Source of the DNA: Enchytraeus crypticus
Taxonomy: Eukaryota > Annelida > Clitellata > Enchytraeida > Enchytraeidae
Length of the DNA stretch: 64,000 bases
Reading direction: 5' to 3'
NCBI GenBank assembly: GCA_905160935.1
Contig: CAJHZI010000421.1
Coordinates: 727,501 to 791,500, forward strand
The notes beneath the pieces were generated by a model. The model searched no databases. It was not told the origin of the DNA and worked only from the letters and a program-made list of their open reading frames with translations. A program made the translations under genes and the position numbers. Below are positions 1 to 11,849 of the stretch, in pieces. How positions within the stretch are numbered: the first letter of the stretch is position 1; every line of letters begins with the position of its first letter.

Positions 1-264
1 AGGATATCAGATTTACCAAGGAAATCAGATTTACCAGAGAATTCCGGTAAATTATCTTTGGTTTTTTCTGATAGTTCTGACATTGTGTTAATAATGCAGA
101 ATCCTGAATCTCGAGAGATTTCACAGAGTCAGGTCGATACTAGAGTGGAAATTCTTCAGCTCCATGATGCAAATGAATATGGAAATTCTGATTTATCCGG
201 AAATACTGATTTACCGAGGATATCAGATTTACCAAGGAAATCAGATTTACCAGAGAATTCCGGT
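1..264 (+). repeat. Coding repeat, perfect 48-nt direct repeat
   Basis: Bases 1-48 are repeated exactly at 217-264, 216 bp (72 codons) downstream in the same frame. Both copies encode the short unit S-D-L-P plus two variable residues (for example SDLPRISDLPRK). The sequence between is less regular, so the window probably opens inside a longer repetitive N-terminal region of the ubiquitin-like protein. Confidence 0.75.
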
Positions 265-3200
265 TTATCAAGGAATTCAGATCAACCACGTCAGGCGAAA
301 CCGAGGCCTACCAGTGGTGTGAATATTTCTGAAAATGCAGAGTACAATTATTTGCAAAGTACAATTATTTCGCTACACTCTGATACCAGAGAAGATATAC
401 AATGTCTCGACGACGTGCTGGGCGCCCTCGAAGTGAATCCTGATGAGCATATCCTGCAGATAGGTAATGATATCCTACTAGAAGACGACGGTCAGAAAAA
501 TGACCATACCTTAGAAAATGATTCAAGAATTGGCCTGCAAATTAAGGTTTGAGCAAATTTTATTAAAAAATATATTAAATATTGTATATATACTATGCCT
601 ATATTGATTTGTTTAATTTCTTTAGATCGTGTACATGCAGAGTATATTCCCTTTTAGTGGCAAATATTATAGATATATTCGTTACATTAATGTTTAGAAG
701 TTAAGGTGATCATAAGTTCCTTGCGTTCTGTACAGAACTTAGGGCGACAATATTCCTCCATTCGTTTCTATCATCAGCAATCCTTAGAGCTTCTTTCAAA
801 GAACTGTTCAATGTTCTCAGATCTCTGTTGATTCGATTGAATCTAGTGCTCCTAGGTCTTCCTCATTCCCTTTTTCCTTGGTTTGGATTCTAATTAATTG
901 CAGACTCTGCTTATATATCCTTATTTTTAAAAAGTCACTCAAGAACTTCAACCTTCCTTCAGAAACTTTCTCATCTAATTTTCTTTGTCCAAATCATGAA
1001 AATTTGTGAAACACTGTTTCATATTTGATGTGATCCCAATAATGAATTCTTTAGATTTTATAAGACATTTTTGTTGAAAACAGTTTAGTTTATGCTTTAT
1101 ATTTCTAGTACCTTTCCAGGCTTCACACGCATACATTAAGACGGGCTTACGATGATTGAATATATTTGTTTCATTAGTCTCACATTATTTCTACTTTTTA
1201 GTAGAATTGACGTGATGTATTGAATTCTACTTTTTAGTAGAATTCAATACCAAAGGCCACTTTTGCTTATGCAGTCCTACTGCATATTTCAGTCTCAAAT
1301 TTACCGTCATCGGTTACAGTATGACTCAAATATTTGAAGCACCTTACCTGTTCCAATTTCGTACCATTTATTGTGATATTAACTTCACCTTAATTATGCG
1401 ACACTCTTATCACTTTGGTCTCTTTTATATTAATCTTAATGTCATATTTCACTGCCGTATCATTCAGCCTATCCTGCAGTCCAGTCTCGCTGCCCGTTAC
1501 CATTCCTTTGTCATCTGCAAATGGTACATCTTGTAACAACTTTCGTCCGACTTTTTCGTTCTTATATGTCTTCCATGGCTTCCTAAATCTTTGCCTCAGA
1601 GTAAATGTTAAACAGCAGCGGCGAAATGCTACAAATTGTGGCAGTGTATGCTTTGTGGCCTTCTCAAAGTCCACAAAGCACACAAAAACACCATTTCTAT
1701 ATTAAGCTTCTTTTCGCAAAGAACCCGCATTACCCCTATTGCTTCTCTTGTGCCGCATCCTTTCCAAAAACCAAATTGTGTCTAGCTCAGTATCATCTCT
1801 GCTATCGACTGAATACGATTATTGATTATCTTTAATAAGATCTTCGATGCATGAGGTATTAAACTGATTTGTCTGTAATCCGAACACTCTACAGCATTGG
1901 CTTCTTATGAATTGGCAACTGACTTCATCATCACTGGTAAAGTGGTCTGGCCAAATACCTGTATTGCACACTTCCACTAACTTATTGAGTGTTTCTCTTT
2001 CCAAAATTTTCAAGAATTCTGTTGGTATATCATCTATTTTTGGCTGCTTTCCCTCCTTGATGCTGTTAATTGCAGAATAAATTTCTTCCTTCATTATATC
2101 GGGGCCCCTTTTTTCGTTTTCTATTCCATATTCTTTTTCCATAGTAGTATAGTATAGTAGAACCTCTGATAGTTCAGGGGTTATATAATAATATTAGTCC
2201 GGCCTGTAGGCCTACTATTGTTTGAATCCGGTTTTAATTTTAATGCACTTTTGGCTCTACAAATCCTTAATTTCTGCATTAGTTAATCCGTAATGTTTTG
2301 CTCTTTACAGTTCAATGCTATTTTCATTATTTATGTTTATTATCTCCAATTTTTCTACGATCCTCTCTCTCTCTCTCTCTCTCTTAGTGCACTGCCTACT
2401 GGCAGGTCCATAGTACAGAACGCCTGCACTCTTCTCTGTCTTCCGCCTTCTTCTTCATTTGCACATATGAGTGGGTCTTTAAATCATCCAACATACCTAA
2501 TCTCGGCCTGCCCCTGCCTCTTTTTCCTTCCATTCTACCTTCTATGACGACTATTAATAGACTTTCCCCCTTATAATGTGTCCTATCCATCTCTTCTTCC
2601 TACTTCTTAATACATTTATCAACTGTCTATCTGTGCCAACTCTCTCCAAGACTTCCTCATTTGTAACCTTTTGAGTCCAGCTAGTCCTCTCCATTCTTCT
2701 CAAAATCCACATTTCCAATGCTTCCAGTTTCCTAATATCTTCCTTTCTTAAGGTCCATGTTTCACATCCATATAATAGCGTGGTCCAAATCAAAGTTTTC
2801 ACTATCTTTATCTTTGCGTCTTTCTTTAGACTTTTTGTTAATAGTTCTTTTCTACTACCAAAGGTCGCTTTTGCTTGTGCAATCCTACTGCATATTTCTG
2901 TCTCACATTTCCCATCATTGGTTATAGTATGACCCAAATATTTGAAACTCCTTACCTGTTCCAATTTCGTAACCATTTATTGTGATATTAACTTCACCTT
3001 TATTATTGGACACTCTCATAACCTTCGTCTTTTTTATATTAATCTTCATGCCATATCTTAGGGCCGTATCATTCAGCCTATCCATTATCTTCTGCAATCC
3101 AATCTCGCTGCCCGCTACCATTCCTTGGTCATCTGCAAATCGTACATCTTGTAACAAATTCCCTCCTACTTTTATTCCTTCTTCCAAGTCTTCCATGGCT

Positions 3201-6200
3201 TCCTCCATCATTGCCTCAGCGTAAATGTTAAACAGCAGCGGCGAAATGCTACAACCTTGTCTCACTCCGCGTCCTATTTAACATTCTTCTGAATATTCTT
3301 GTTGGATTTTGATTACTGCTCTTTGATTCATGTACAAGTTCAAAATTAGTCTTCTATCTCGCCAGTCAATTTCTATTCTTTTTAAGATATTCTTTATCGT
3401 TATCCAATCAATCCTGTCAAAGGCCTTCTCGAAGTCTACAAAGCATACAAAAACGTCATTACCATATTCTAAGCTTCTTTCGCAAAGAACCCGCATTACT
3501 CCTATTGCTTCTTTTGTGCCGCATCCTTTCCTAAAACCAAATTGAATCTTGCTCAGTATCATCTCTGCTTTCGACTGAATACGATTATTTACTATCTTTA
3601 ATAAGATCTTCTATGCATGAGGTATTAAGCTGATTGTTTTGTTATCCGAACACTCTAACGATCCTATGTTGCTATATATCCACTTCTTTATTCGTCAACA
3701 TCTGACAGGAACAACAGCAAACAAATGAAACAGCATAAACTAACATAAAGCATAATTTACTAACATAATAACAAACAGCATAATTTACTAACATAAAGTT
3801 AGTACAAAATATAACCCACCACCAATTACACAGAGTTATAGTTAGCCTAATTGGATCAATATAATTCATATATTCCTTTAATGAGCACAGATCAACAAAC
3901 AAAACAAAAATCCAATCATATTAATGGCAAATTAAAAAGTCAACACTGCACACTCTTCATACATTTTATTATTGAGCATAGGCCAACAAACAAAACAAAA
4001 ATCCAATAATGTTATTGGCAAATTAAAAAGTCAAAATTTCACATAATAATAAGCAAATCAGCATATAATTGAAAAATTAGCCGCACCGACTTGAAAAAGA
4101 CTTATATAAGACTATCCATGAGGGCATGCCTCTAATTAATAAACTCGTAAAGAGTTTAAAGTGATTAACTCTGTCAAAAGCTTTTCTGAGGTCAAGAGCA
4201 GCCAGGAATATACTACTTCCTTTGTCTAATAAATAGTTTACGACTTCAGTCATCACGAAGATAGCCTGATTACATCCAGAATTCGCTTTGAAACCAAACT
4301 GAAGGTCATTATTAGTGAGATAATCTTTGCAAATTTCAAGTATGACTAATTCAAATAATTTCGAAATAAGAGGTACTAAAGTAATGCCTCTATAATTATC
4401 GGTATCTTTTTTGTCACCTAGCTTATCTTTAATAATTGGTACTAGAACCCCAGAGCAGAAACCATCAGAAACACATCTCTGCGTAGCAATGCATTCAAAT
4501 AGGTTTGTTAAATGCTTCACAATAATTGGATGCGCATAAACTAAATTTTCTTTCATCAAGTTATCAGGTCCACAAGCTTTACCCATTTAAGTTTCTGAAT
4601 ACATCGATCTACTTAGCTCCACGTTTATGCATGCTAGGTCAGGCGAATATGCATTGGAAGACTTCGACATATTTTTGTGAGTGGATAACTTGCTAGCTAG
4701 GCAGTTATCGAATTCGCGTTTCGCATCAATTATTGAGGTGTAATCATTGTAAACCGACTGAAAATATTTCAGAAATTCATCCGCTATAGGTTTGTCATCA
4801 GATGAACCATTTATGTAAATTTTTTCAGGTGCTATCTGCTTATGGTTATTATGCATTTTTTTAGACCAAATTCTCCAAAATTCGTTATTATTTTTGCTGG
4901 CAAAATTCATAACAAAAAAGGTTTTTAGCCGTTTTTGCTTAAAAAAAGTCATATAACTCGTTTTTACCTATTTTAATAGCCTCCTTTAGCTGACACCATC
5001 TTTTATTTACCCCTGTTATTTCGCACTCCTTCATTTTCTTAACTTCATTTTCATTACTGCTTCCAGAAACTGACTTCTTTTCTCATTCAATCCGTTCAAA
5101 TTATATTTCTTACTGCTTTTCTTCTTAAGTATTTCCTTCGACGTTAGTGTCTATAAATATAATAAATATTTAACAATAAATAGTTAAATTAAACTGATAT
5201 AAATATAATAAATATAATCACAAATATTATAGCATTCATGATCATCGTCACCTTGGAAAGTGATGGTAAGTTTTGGGAGCATAGCATGTTGCCAAGCACT
5301 TGTGAGAGTGGCGCTATTTTGACGCTGGATATTTTTCTTTAATAGACTATTTGTAAATTAGCTAGAAATTGCTCAATCCCTAATCCATGGAAAGGATTAA
5401 TAATAATTAACCTGCCAGGAATCTGTAAAGCGGTCTCGAAGCCGGACACCGGCTATGACACCGCTATAGAAATTGTCGGAGGTTATTATTATTTTATTAA
5501 TCCTTTTTCGGTTTATACGAATAGTTTTTACCACTCTTGCACTTTATGAGTCCTTATATGAAACTGATAAATTGCCATTTCGTCTCGTAATCTTTCTAAT
5601 CCAGTCAGATTTAATAAAATTCCAATCTAGCCAGATTTACTTAATAATCACAAAGCCAATTTTTTCCTAATTATTTAATCTACTGAAAATATTGCATTTA
5701 GTGTGCGAAGCAATAATATTTGAATACGGTTTTTATTGAAACACTAATCTGAGTCACTACAAGAAATAAGGCTAATTCTGTTAACTTTGTGTTTTGTTGC
5801 AGGTTCAGGATATTCCTGATGTTCCCGTACGTATAGCTACAGACAATAACGCTTGTGCTGATATACGTATAGCCACAGATCGCAATGCTTGTGTTCATGC
5901 TCCAGCTCTGTTCTGTTCAAAAGCTCTGTTCAACCTCCAGTTCTGCGATCAAAGTGTTCACTTGGACCCACTCCGTGCCTCTGAAGCGAGCTTTTCCGAT
6001 GATCTGCAGATTATTGTAAAATCAGCAACTTACACTAAACTAAACGAGTTTAGTGTGTCTTTAGTGTCAATGGATACTGTTGGAAATCTTAAGAAAAAAA
6101 TAGAATCTCTCACTGGACTGCCCGTAAATTTTCAGCTTCTGCTGTTCAACAGTTCAAAACTGGAAGATCATAGAAAACTTCATTTCTATGGCATTAGAAA

Positions 6201-6533
6201 TGAATCAGTAATTGAGCTTCTAATTCAGGTTTGTATTATCTCGCATTTCAACCCAGAACTACCTGAATGCAATGTTTACTATTTGCTATAATCAATTTGC
6301 AAAAAACATTTCCAATAGCCCGAAATACTAAAAATTGTTGTGGTTACCTATTCTTCTATCTGCAACAATTGCTGGCCGCTTTGGACACTGTCGAAAAATC
6401 TATCACGATGCAGGGTATTTGAGAATTCTTCCTGTGACTCAGTTCCCTCTCTCTCTCGCTTTCTCTAGTCTTTTGTTAATTAAGTGGCAGGTCCAACGTT
6501 TAAGGCATTTACTTTCCCGCTATATCATATGAT

Positions 6534-6611
<78 letters not shown>

Positions 6612-6618
6612 TATATAT

Positions 6619-6670
<52 letters not shown>

Positions 6671-7191
6671 TTATAAATACACTCGGTGGAAACTTTCAGA
6701 ACTGTCTCTTTTTTCAACTTGAAAAGCGATACAACAAAATGTTAGCAGACTCCAGGCCCGGATAAATGACCAGTACATATGAAGTACATGTATTTGTAAT
6801 TGTGTTTCAGATTAAAGGCATCCATGATGTTCCACCAATTCTAGCCAGCTCTAGCGATTCTTTCTTGGAAAAACGTCATATCTATGATTCAAGAGTTCAA
6901 AACAAATCTCTCTTAGGCCATGTTTCTAGTCAAAGCTCTTTTACGCGAAGACTAAGAGATCCCGTTCAGGTATATATTAGTATTTTGACGTGGAACATCA
7001 TTCTATCCTGTAAGTCAAGTGATACTGTAGCGATTGTGAAGGAAAGATTGAAAAACTTCTGCGGATTTCCAGTGGAATATCTGACTCTAGTCTTCAATGA
7101 AACAAACCTGAAAGACAATAGACGACTCAGTTACTATAATATAGATAATGGCTCTGTGATATCAGTATTGTACAAGCTTAGTAGCAGTTAA
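1..7191 (+). CDS. Tandem ubiquitin-like-domain protein, 3' part (5' end outside window)
   Basis: Three in-frame exons: 1-546 (open from the first base), 5803-6228 and 6811-7191 with stop TAA. Donors are AAG|GT (547) and CAG|GT (6229); acceptors are GCAG (5802) and TTCAG (6810). All junctions are phase 0. Each exon ends in a ubiquitin-fold tail. Exon 2 has a full beta-grasp pattern (strand LQIIVKS, helix TVGNLKKKIESLTG, then LLLFNSSKLEDHRKLHFYGI and VIELLIQ). Exon 3 repeats it (TVAIVKERLKNFCGF, then LTLVFNETNLKDNRRLSYYN). Exon 1 ends in a more diverged version (ILQIGNDILLEDDG, IGLQIK). Each exon junction is followed by a similar linker (VQDIPDVP; IKGIHDVPP). The N-terminal part is Ser/Asp/Leu/Pro-rich repeats. 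No C-terminal di-glycine is visible, so conjugation like true ubiquitin is unlikely; a scaffold or binding role is inference. I do not recognise a named family. Confidence 0.7.
713..1180 (-). mobile_element. LINE 3'-end fragment (RT C-terminal remnant)
   Basis: On the minus strand, around 840-720, the translation reads LKEALRIADDRNEWRN followed by IVALSSVQNAR, the style of C-terminal tail found in endonuclease-reverse-transcriptase proteins of non-LTR retrotransposons. The frame is broken further upstream. It lies next to a second LINE fragment on the same strand, but the two need not be one copy. Confidence 0.55.
1186..2142 (-). mobile_element. Non-LTR retrotransposon fragment, copy B (reverse transcriptase remnant)
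   Basis: Minus-strand segments 2142-1819 and 1683-1390 encode an RT start (IYSAINSIKEGKQPKIDDIP) and the palm region with an FADD catalytic box followed by a KINIKETKVIRVS segment. Frames are interrupted, so this is a dead copy. The DNA closely parallels copy A at 2.4-3.66 kb but reaches further 5' and is truncated before the 3' end. Confidence 0.8.
2363..3662 (-). mobile_element. Non-LTR retrotransposon fragment, copy A, with 3' end
   Basis: Minus-strand pieces, in order: FGFRKGCGTKEAIGVMRVL and VCFVDFEKAFDRIDW (RT finger/palm, 3562-3278), GCSISPLLFNIYAEAMMEE and FADD box (3265-2915), then LYGCETWTLRK, KKRWIGHIIRG and GRGRPRLGMLDDLK (2976-2396). This is the usual order for the C-terminal half of an endonuclease-RT protein. 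Frames are split, so it is inactive. The 3' end is preserved: a hairpin at 2405-2392 (GCC/GGC arms) followed by a GA microsatellite tail at 2385-2363. The clade (RTE or relative) cannot be settled by eye. Confidence 0.85.
4077..4952 (-). mobile_element. Second LINE type, reverse transcriptase fragment
   Basis: Minus strand 4586-4077 encodes GKACGPDNLMKENLVYAHP, VLVPIIKDKLGDKKDTDNYRG, LQFGFKANSGCNQAIF and ALDLRKAFDRVNH: RT motifs of a Jockey/CR1-like non-LTR element, distinct from copies A and B. The upstream piece 4952-4587 is the linker before RT (FWRIWSKKMHN). Position 4587 interrupts the frame. It lies inside the first visible intron of the ubiquitin-like gene, antisense to it. Confidence 0.8.
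4953..5802 (+). other. Intron remainder before ubiquitin-like exon 2
   Basis: AT-rich, no open frame of note. The first 150 bases probably continue the antisense LINE just upstream. The end is a normal acceptor (TTTTGTTGCAG). Confidence 0.5.
6537..6666 (+). repeat. Compound (CA)n(TA)n microsatellite
   Basis: About 40 bases of CA repeat pass directly into about 85 bases of TA repeat, in the short intron between the last two exons of the ubiquitin-like gene. The apparent ORF across it is a repeat artefact. Confidence 0.95.
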
Positions 7192-7485
7192 CCCTTTCTT
7201 TACCGCTAGATAATGTCATTGTTATTCTTATCTTAGTAGCAGTTAATGATTATTGTTATTGTTAGTGTTATTTCAGTAGCAGTTAATTGTTAGTAATATC
7301 GATAGTATTATTTTAGGAGCAATTAGAGTGTACTTTTTCTAGACTGTATAGGTGCTTTTGTGTGTTCGTGCAGTAAGTTTTGAATAATGTGTTTTGTACT
7401 ACCGTGGATTTTCACAAAGTACTTGCTTTACAATGTCTTTCATCTGATGCATATTATACTGTGATTTGAATATGACTAAAATAAA
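7192..7485 (+). promoter_or_regulatory. 3' UTR with polyadenylation signal AATAAA (7480-7485)
   Basis: After the stop, a short motif (TAGTAGCAGTTAA) recurs about every 60-70 bases three or four times, then AATAAA occurs 289 bases past the stop. This is the first plausible 3' end for the ubiquitin-like gene. Confidence 0.5.
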
Positions 7486-8504
7486 AACGAAATGAAAGAA
7501 TGAAAGTTTAATATATTAGTTCAACATAAATTTCTTCATTCAAATCTTAACTTATACGTTATGAGATTGATAATGAATGAAAATGTAATATGAAAGAAAA
7601 GTTATTATCTTATCGAGACGACTGTCCTAGATATCTGCTGATTTCCGTATAGTCAATTAACTGTTGAATTAGAATCCTGAAGATGTCCACCTATGAGTGA
7701 TCCCTCCGAGTGATATTTCATATAACGCTTGCGTTTTAGAGAAATGAAAGAGCCGAGATTAGTAAATCAATGATGAGTCAATTAACATCATCCTGCATCA
7801 CCCAAAATGTGAATTAACCCTTGATGGTATTGTGATGGACGAAATGGCCTTGATGCTCTTATGAAGAAAAATCCAAGAGAATCCTGAATGACTCCAAATT
7901 ATAGAGTTATGACAAAACAAATATCTTATCTACAAAAAAGGCAACGATTACTAATAACCATGGAGAAGAAAGGAGGAAATAATGAAAACTACAAAAACAG
8001 AAATCAAGAAAGGAATCTATGTAGCATATGCGGTATATCATGTGTGTAACTATACGAATAAATAAATAAAAAGAATTTTTTTTAAAATTTACCTTTCCTT
8101 AATCAATTAGCATTGCAATCTCTGATGTTGCACACTAGTCATATCATGAGAAAGTGAAGTCCTCTCGATCCATGAGATCCAGAGAACTTCAGGAGAGATA
8201 CTCTCTCCTCGCTAGGATAGTTATTATCACCTCTCGTTGAATGAAATGAACAAATGTAAAAAGGTCCTAGGCTAAATGACTATGTCCTAAACTAAGCCTT
8301 ATGCATTGTCGAAAATGAAATTCTCAATAGTTCAAACGGTTCAGTCTATTACAAAATTGTTACAATATTATACGTGCTCGGATATTACATGATAACACTT
8401 TATCTTCGTCTTTTAATTTAGGTTCTCTAGTCATCGTTTAGGTTCTCTAGTCATCTAGTCATCGCAAGGGGACCCACCTCACCATGAAATATTTCTCCCA
8501 GGAT
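7486..8504. other. Intergenic, nothing recognised
   Basis: AT-rich sequence with no coding pattern or clear repeat that I can support on either strand. Confidence 0.5.
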
Positions 8505-8514
8505 TCTTCTTCTT

Positions 8515-9035
8515 CAGTGCACTGCCAAGTGGCAGGTTCAAGGTACCTATTCATAATCAAAGTCTGTTTTCTCGCTCCATAAGAGCACTCCTTAGATCAA
8601 CAAGTTAATCCCTTTACAAGGTCCATGCCTTATCCATACCTTATGTAGCCTATTGCTTGGGAAAATATGACTTCTGTGGTGATTCCCCGTTGCCTTCCTC
8701 AGTTAGGTGGATTAATTACCATTTAACCCTGGGAGGAAATATTTCGTGATGAGATGGGTCCTCTTTGAAATCCTCAGCTCCTGCCTTTGTCGCCTCTTAC
8801 GTACACGCGATGATCTCCCAGGATTAAATGGTAATTAACCCACCTAACTGAGGAAGGCAACGCGAAATCACCTCAGAAGTCATATTTTCCCACGCTATAG
8901 GCTACATAAGGTATGGATAAGGTATGGACCTTGTAAAGGGATTAACTTGTTGATCTAAGGAGTGCTCTTGTGGAGCGAGAAAGCAGACTTTGAGTATCAA
9001 TATGTACCTTGAACCTGCCACTTGGCAGTGCACTA
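8515..9035. repeat. Inverted pair of repeat family B
   Basis: Two partial copies of a dispersed repeat of about 360 bp (family B) lie head to head: left arm 8515-8733, right arm 8818-9035, with a spacer of about 85 bp. The outer end of each arm carries the family's terminal hairpin (8522-8535 and 9015-9028, CTGCCA/TGGCAG). Full-length reference copies are at 12627-12985 and 43795-44170. Confidence 0.8.
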
Positions 9036-9117
9036 AAGAAGAAGAAGTCATCGTTAAACTTAAACTTAAAATGCATTTTGATACTTTAGCATTATTTATC
9101 TCTCGTTTCTCTAACAT

Positions 9118-9340
9118 TCTGTCAAGTGGCAGGTCCAGGGTACGTATTCGGAGAAGGCCTATGCTTTCATGCTCCATGAAGGGCACTCCATAGAGTAATA
9201 AGTTAATTCCACACATTCTATGTTTATCATATTTTATGTAGTTAAGGGAAACACACGAACTCTGAGGTGGTTTCCTTTTTGTCTTCCTAAGTTCTTGCTT
9301 AGTCGCCTCTAAGTATACGTGCAGTTAACGCTTGGTCTAT
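9118..9340 (-). repeat. Repeat family B fragment
   Basis: Starts with the family hairpin sequence (CTGTCAAGTGGCAG, 9119-9132) and continues with the 'crowd' of family B landmarks: TCCATGAAGGGCACTCC, AGTTAATTCC, and CGCCTCTAAGTATACG near the end. More diverged than the adjacent inverted pair. Confidence 0.65.
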
Positions 9341-9363
9341 TCTTCAGTGGCCCGGACACAAAC

Positions 9364-9496
9364 CTGGTAAAGCTAAGGTTAACGTCAGTTTCCTCACTCG
9401 AAAGCGATGTCAGTGATGGGCGAGCCCAGAATTTGAACCCCGCTCATACTGATCCGCAGTCGATCGAGTATCTTACCGATTTCGCCACTGACTCCA
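9364..9496 (-). mobile_element. tRNA-derived SINE, family A
   Basis: Minus-strand reading gives an A-box-like TGGCGAAATCGGTAAGAT and a B-box-like GGGGTTCAAATTCTGGGC, then the family tail CACTGACATCGCTTTCGAGT and GAGGAAACTGACGTTAACC. At least ten copies of this family occur in the window in both orientations. The two RNA polymerase III box motifs mark it as a SINE. Confidence 0.75.
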
Positions 9497-9617
9497 TGTA
9501 TTTTTCATATAATTAAACATACAGTATAATTCTTTCATATAATGTAAACACATATATTATATGAAATTATGAAATATTTTATAATAAATAAAATGTGTAA
9601 TTTATTAGGTAAATTCT

Positions 9618-9850
9618 TCTTCTAGTACACAGCCTAACGGCAGGTTCATGGCACATAACTTTTCCAGTCAATTCTATCTGCAGTCTTCCTTTTCATCTCT
9701 ATATATGAATTTGTTATCATATCATCCAGCATCCCATGTCTTGGTCTTCCTCTAAATTCTTTCTCTTGCATTCTTCCTTCTAGTACATCCTTTAGCAACC
9801 ACCTCCCTTATTATATGTTTTTGTGTGTTTTCCAATGCCTTTTAATAGTA
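9618..9850 (-). mobile_element. LINE 3'-terminal fragment (family of copy A)
   Basis: Same arrangement as the end of copy A at 2.4 kb: hairpin-like AGCCTAACGGCAG at 9631-9643, then sequence antisense to the RGRPRLGMLDD tail region. Diverged and frame-broken. Confidence 0.65.
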
Positions 9851-10080
9851 GTTTGTTTCTCCTTCCGAAAGCCTCATTCGGAATTTTAAGTAGAAACAAT
9901 CATAAAATAAATACTAATAACAACATCAAATATCAATATTAGATAATAAGAAAGCCAATGGCATTGTTGATGATGACGAAGACGACATCAACAATAAAAT
10001 CAGCAACAACGAAAAACTAGAAGAACAAACAACCAAAAGAAGAAACAACAACAATGGCGACAACAAATGTAACTAACTAG

Positions 10081-10210
10081 GGGTTTGAATGGATTCCGGT
10101 GGCCATTGAAATCATGGATTTCGTGAATCCCGATGCAGTTGACTTCAATATTGGCAGGCGTATATCAGACAGATCTCAAAGCAGACCGGAGATAAGTGCT
10201 CTTTTCATTG
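10081..10210 (+). CDS. Weak orphan exon candidate 1
   Basis: A run open from an AG (10079-10080) to a plausible donor ATTG|GTAAAG at 10211 encodes WIPVAIEIMDFVNPDAVDFN and IGRRISDRSQSRPEISALF. Base composition is less AT-rich than the flanks. The acceptor has no pyrimidine tract, no partner exon is evident, and I recognise no family. It could equally be transposon-derived or chance. Confidence 0.15.
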
Positions 10211-10227
10211 GTAAAGGCTTTCCATAA

Positions 10228-11849
10228 GTTTACAAAGATTCAGTACTGTCTGCTTCATAAGTCTTTCAAGCCGTTTGATGACCTCAAGTAGCCGGGCGAC
10301 GATTCAGCAGAATCAGCACGTTATCTTGAGTCGCTTTTATCAAACCTCGGATCGTTACACCTGGAGCATTAAAGTAACAATTAATATTAATCATATTTGA
10401 TAAACTTATTAGAGAGAACCAGGTTGCTAGCGATTTCTACCAGAGAAGTCATTGTTAGAGTTCACGACACTTAGTCTTGTGGCCTATTTTTAGACAGTGA
10501 GGTTGTCCTTGCTGTGGTGTAATTCCGCTTCAGTGCAAGAGCTTGCCAGCAGCTTTGTCCGTTTTGGTTTACCATTACGCTACGGGACTAGATGGTCTGA
10601 AGTGTAGATATGTCACCGGAATTAAGAACTATAGTCTACCGGTACAACAATGAAATATATAAACCCTCCTTCGGTATTGGTAGTCCCTGTGCAAGTTAAC
10701 TTGAGAAGTTTTGCTTGCTCCGGTTACTCGAGGCCACTCAGCTGCTTAAAAGAATTGCTAAAGAAGACTACATTAATATTTTATGACATGCTTTGTAAGT
10801 TTTCGAATTTAATAACTAATTCGTCAAAATGAATATATTATCTGCTTATAAGAACTCCTACTATGTTTTGAGATGTTCCATTAAGGTTTTATGTTCAATT
10901 TGCTTTGCAGTTGTTAATATTGTTCTACTTATCGCTCTGGATATGCGATTATAACGTGATTATTGATCAATTGGCTATATTGATAAAACCTAGTGCAAAA
11001 ATTAGATTACATAAATCCTTCAGTGCATTTGTCCTTGTAACACAATTCTATGGAAGCAGGAACTTCATTAACTAAATCAGGACATTAGATGGTGTAAACT
11101 TGTACTCTATACAAATTAATCCGCAATAGTTCAGTAGGGTTAATTGCAAGTAAAGATTACAGTAAAAGAAAATAGTCCTGGCCAGTGGTTCTATCTTATG
11201 AAGTCTTGTCCTCAAAATAGCGCAACAAGAACATCAATATATGGTTTAATTGTGCTGAGAAAGTCAACCATTACCATTTCTTCATTTTTCAAAATATTAA
11301 AAATATACAACACATTGCATGGAGGCTTTAACACGGGTTCTTCAGCCGCTGATCATGTTTCGATCATGACACTTAAATAGAATCAATTAATAATAGTGCA
11401 TTTCTATCATTCTTTTAATATCATATAAGCTCATATAAATCATATAAGTCATATATTTTAAATCATGTAGCTTCATTTAAACAAAGGACATAACTTTTCC
11501 TACTTATCTTATCAACACGATAACATGGAGCAGTATACAATAAGTTCGTTATTACTTGATTCAAGGACTTAACGCATTGCAACTCTTGAAATGTTTCATT
11601 AAACATTGGTATACAGAGCTTCAGTCTGTGTCAGCAGTGTGGTTATGGTCATATGATTAGCATAGTTCTAGTTATTTGTGCCACGCGATTAGCAGAAACA
11701 AATGAGTCTTCAATTGATATATAATCACACCGCAGATAAGTAGCCAACAACTGATTACACAAGAATAACCAAACAGAATTAATTTGACGACTTTCTCTAA
11801 TTCAATTCCACGAGCATTAGATTTGAATACTGCACTTAACAATATTCAG
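10228..11849. other. Intergenic, nothing recognised
   Basis: No supportable gene on either strand. Short ORFs at 10650-10832 and 11144-11380 have no recognisable composition or splice context. Confidence 0.4.

Noticed and set aside
6484-6765. 93-codon His/Thr/Tyr/Ile-rich ORF
   Set aside because: Translation of the CA/TA microsatellite in an intron.
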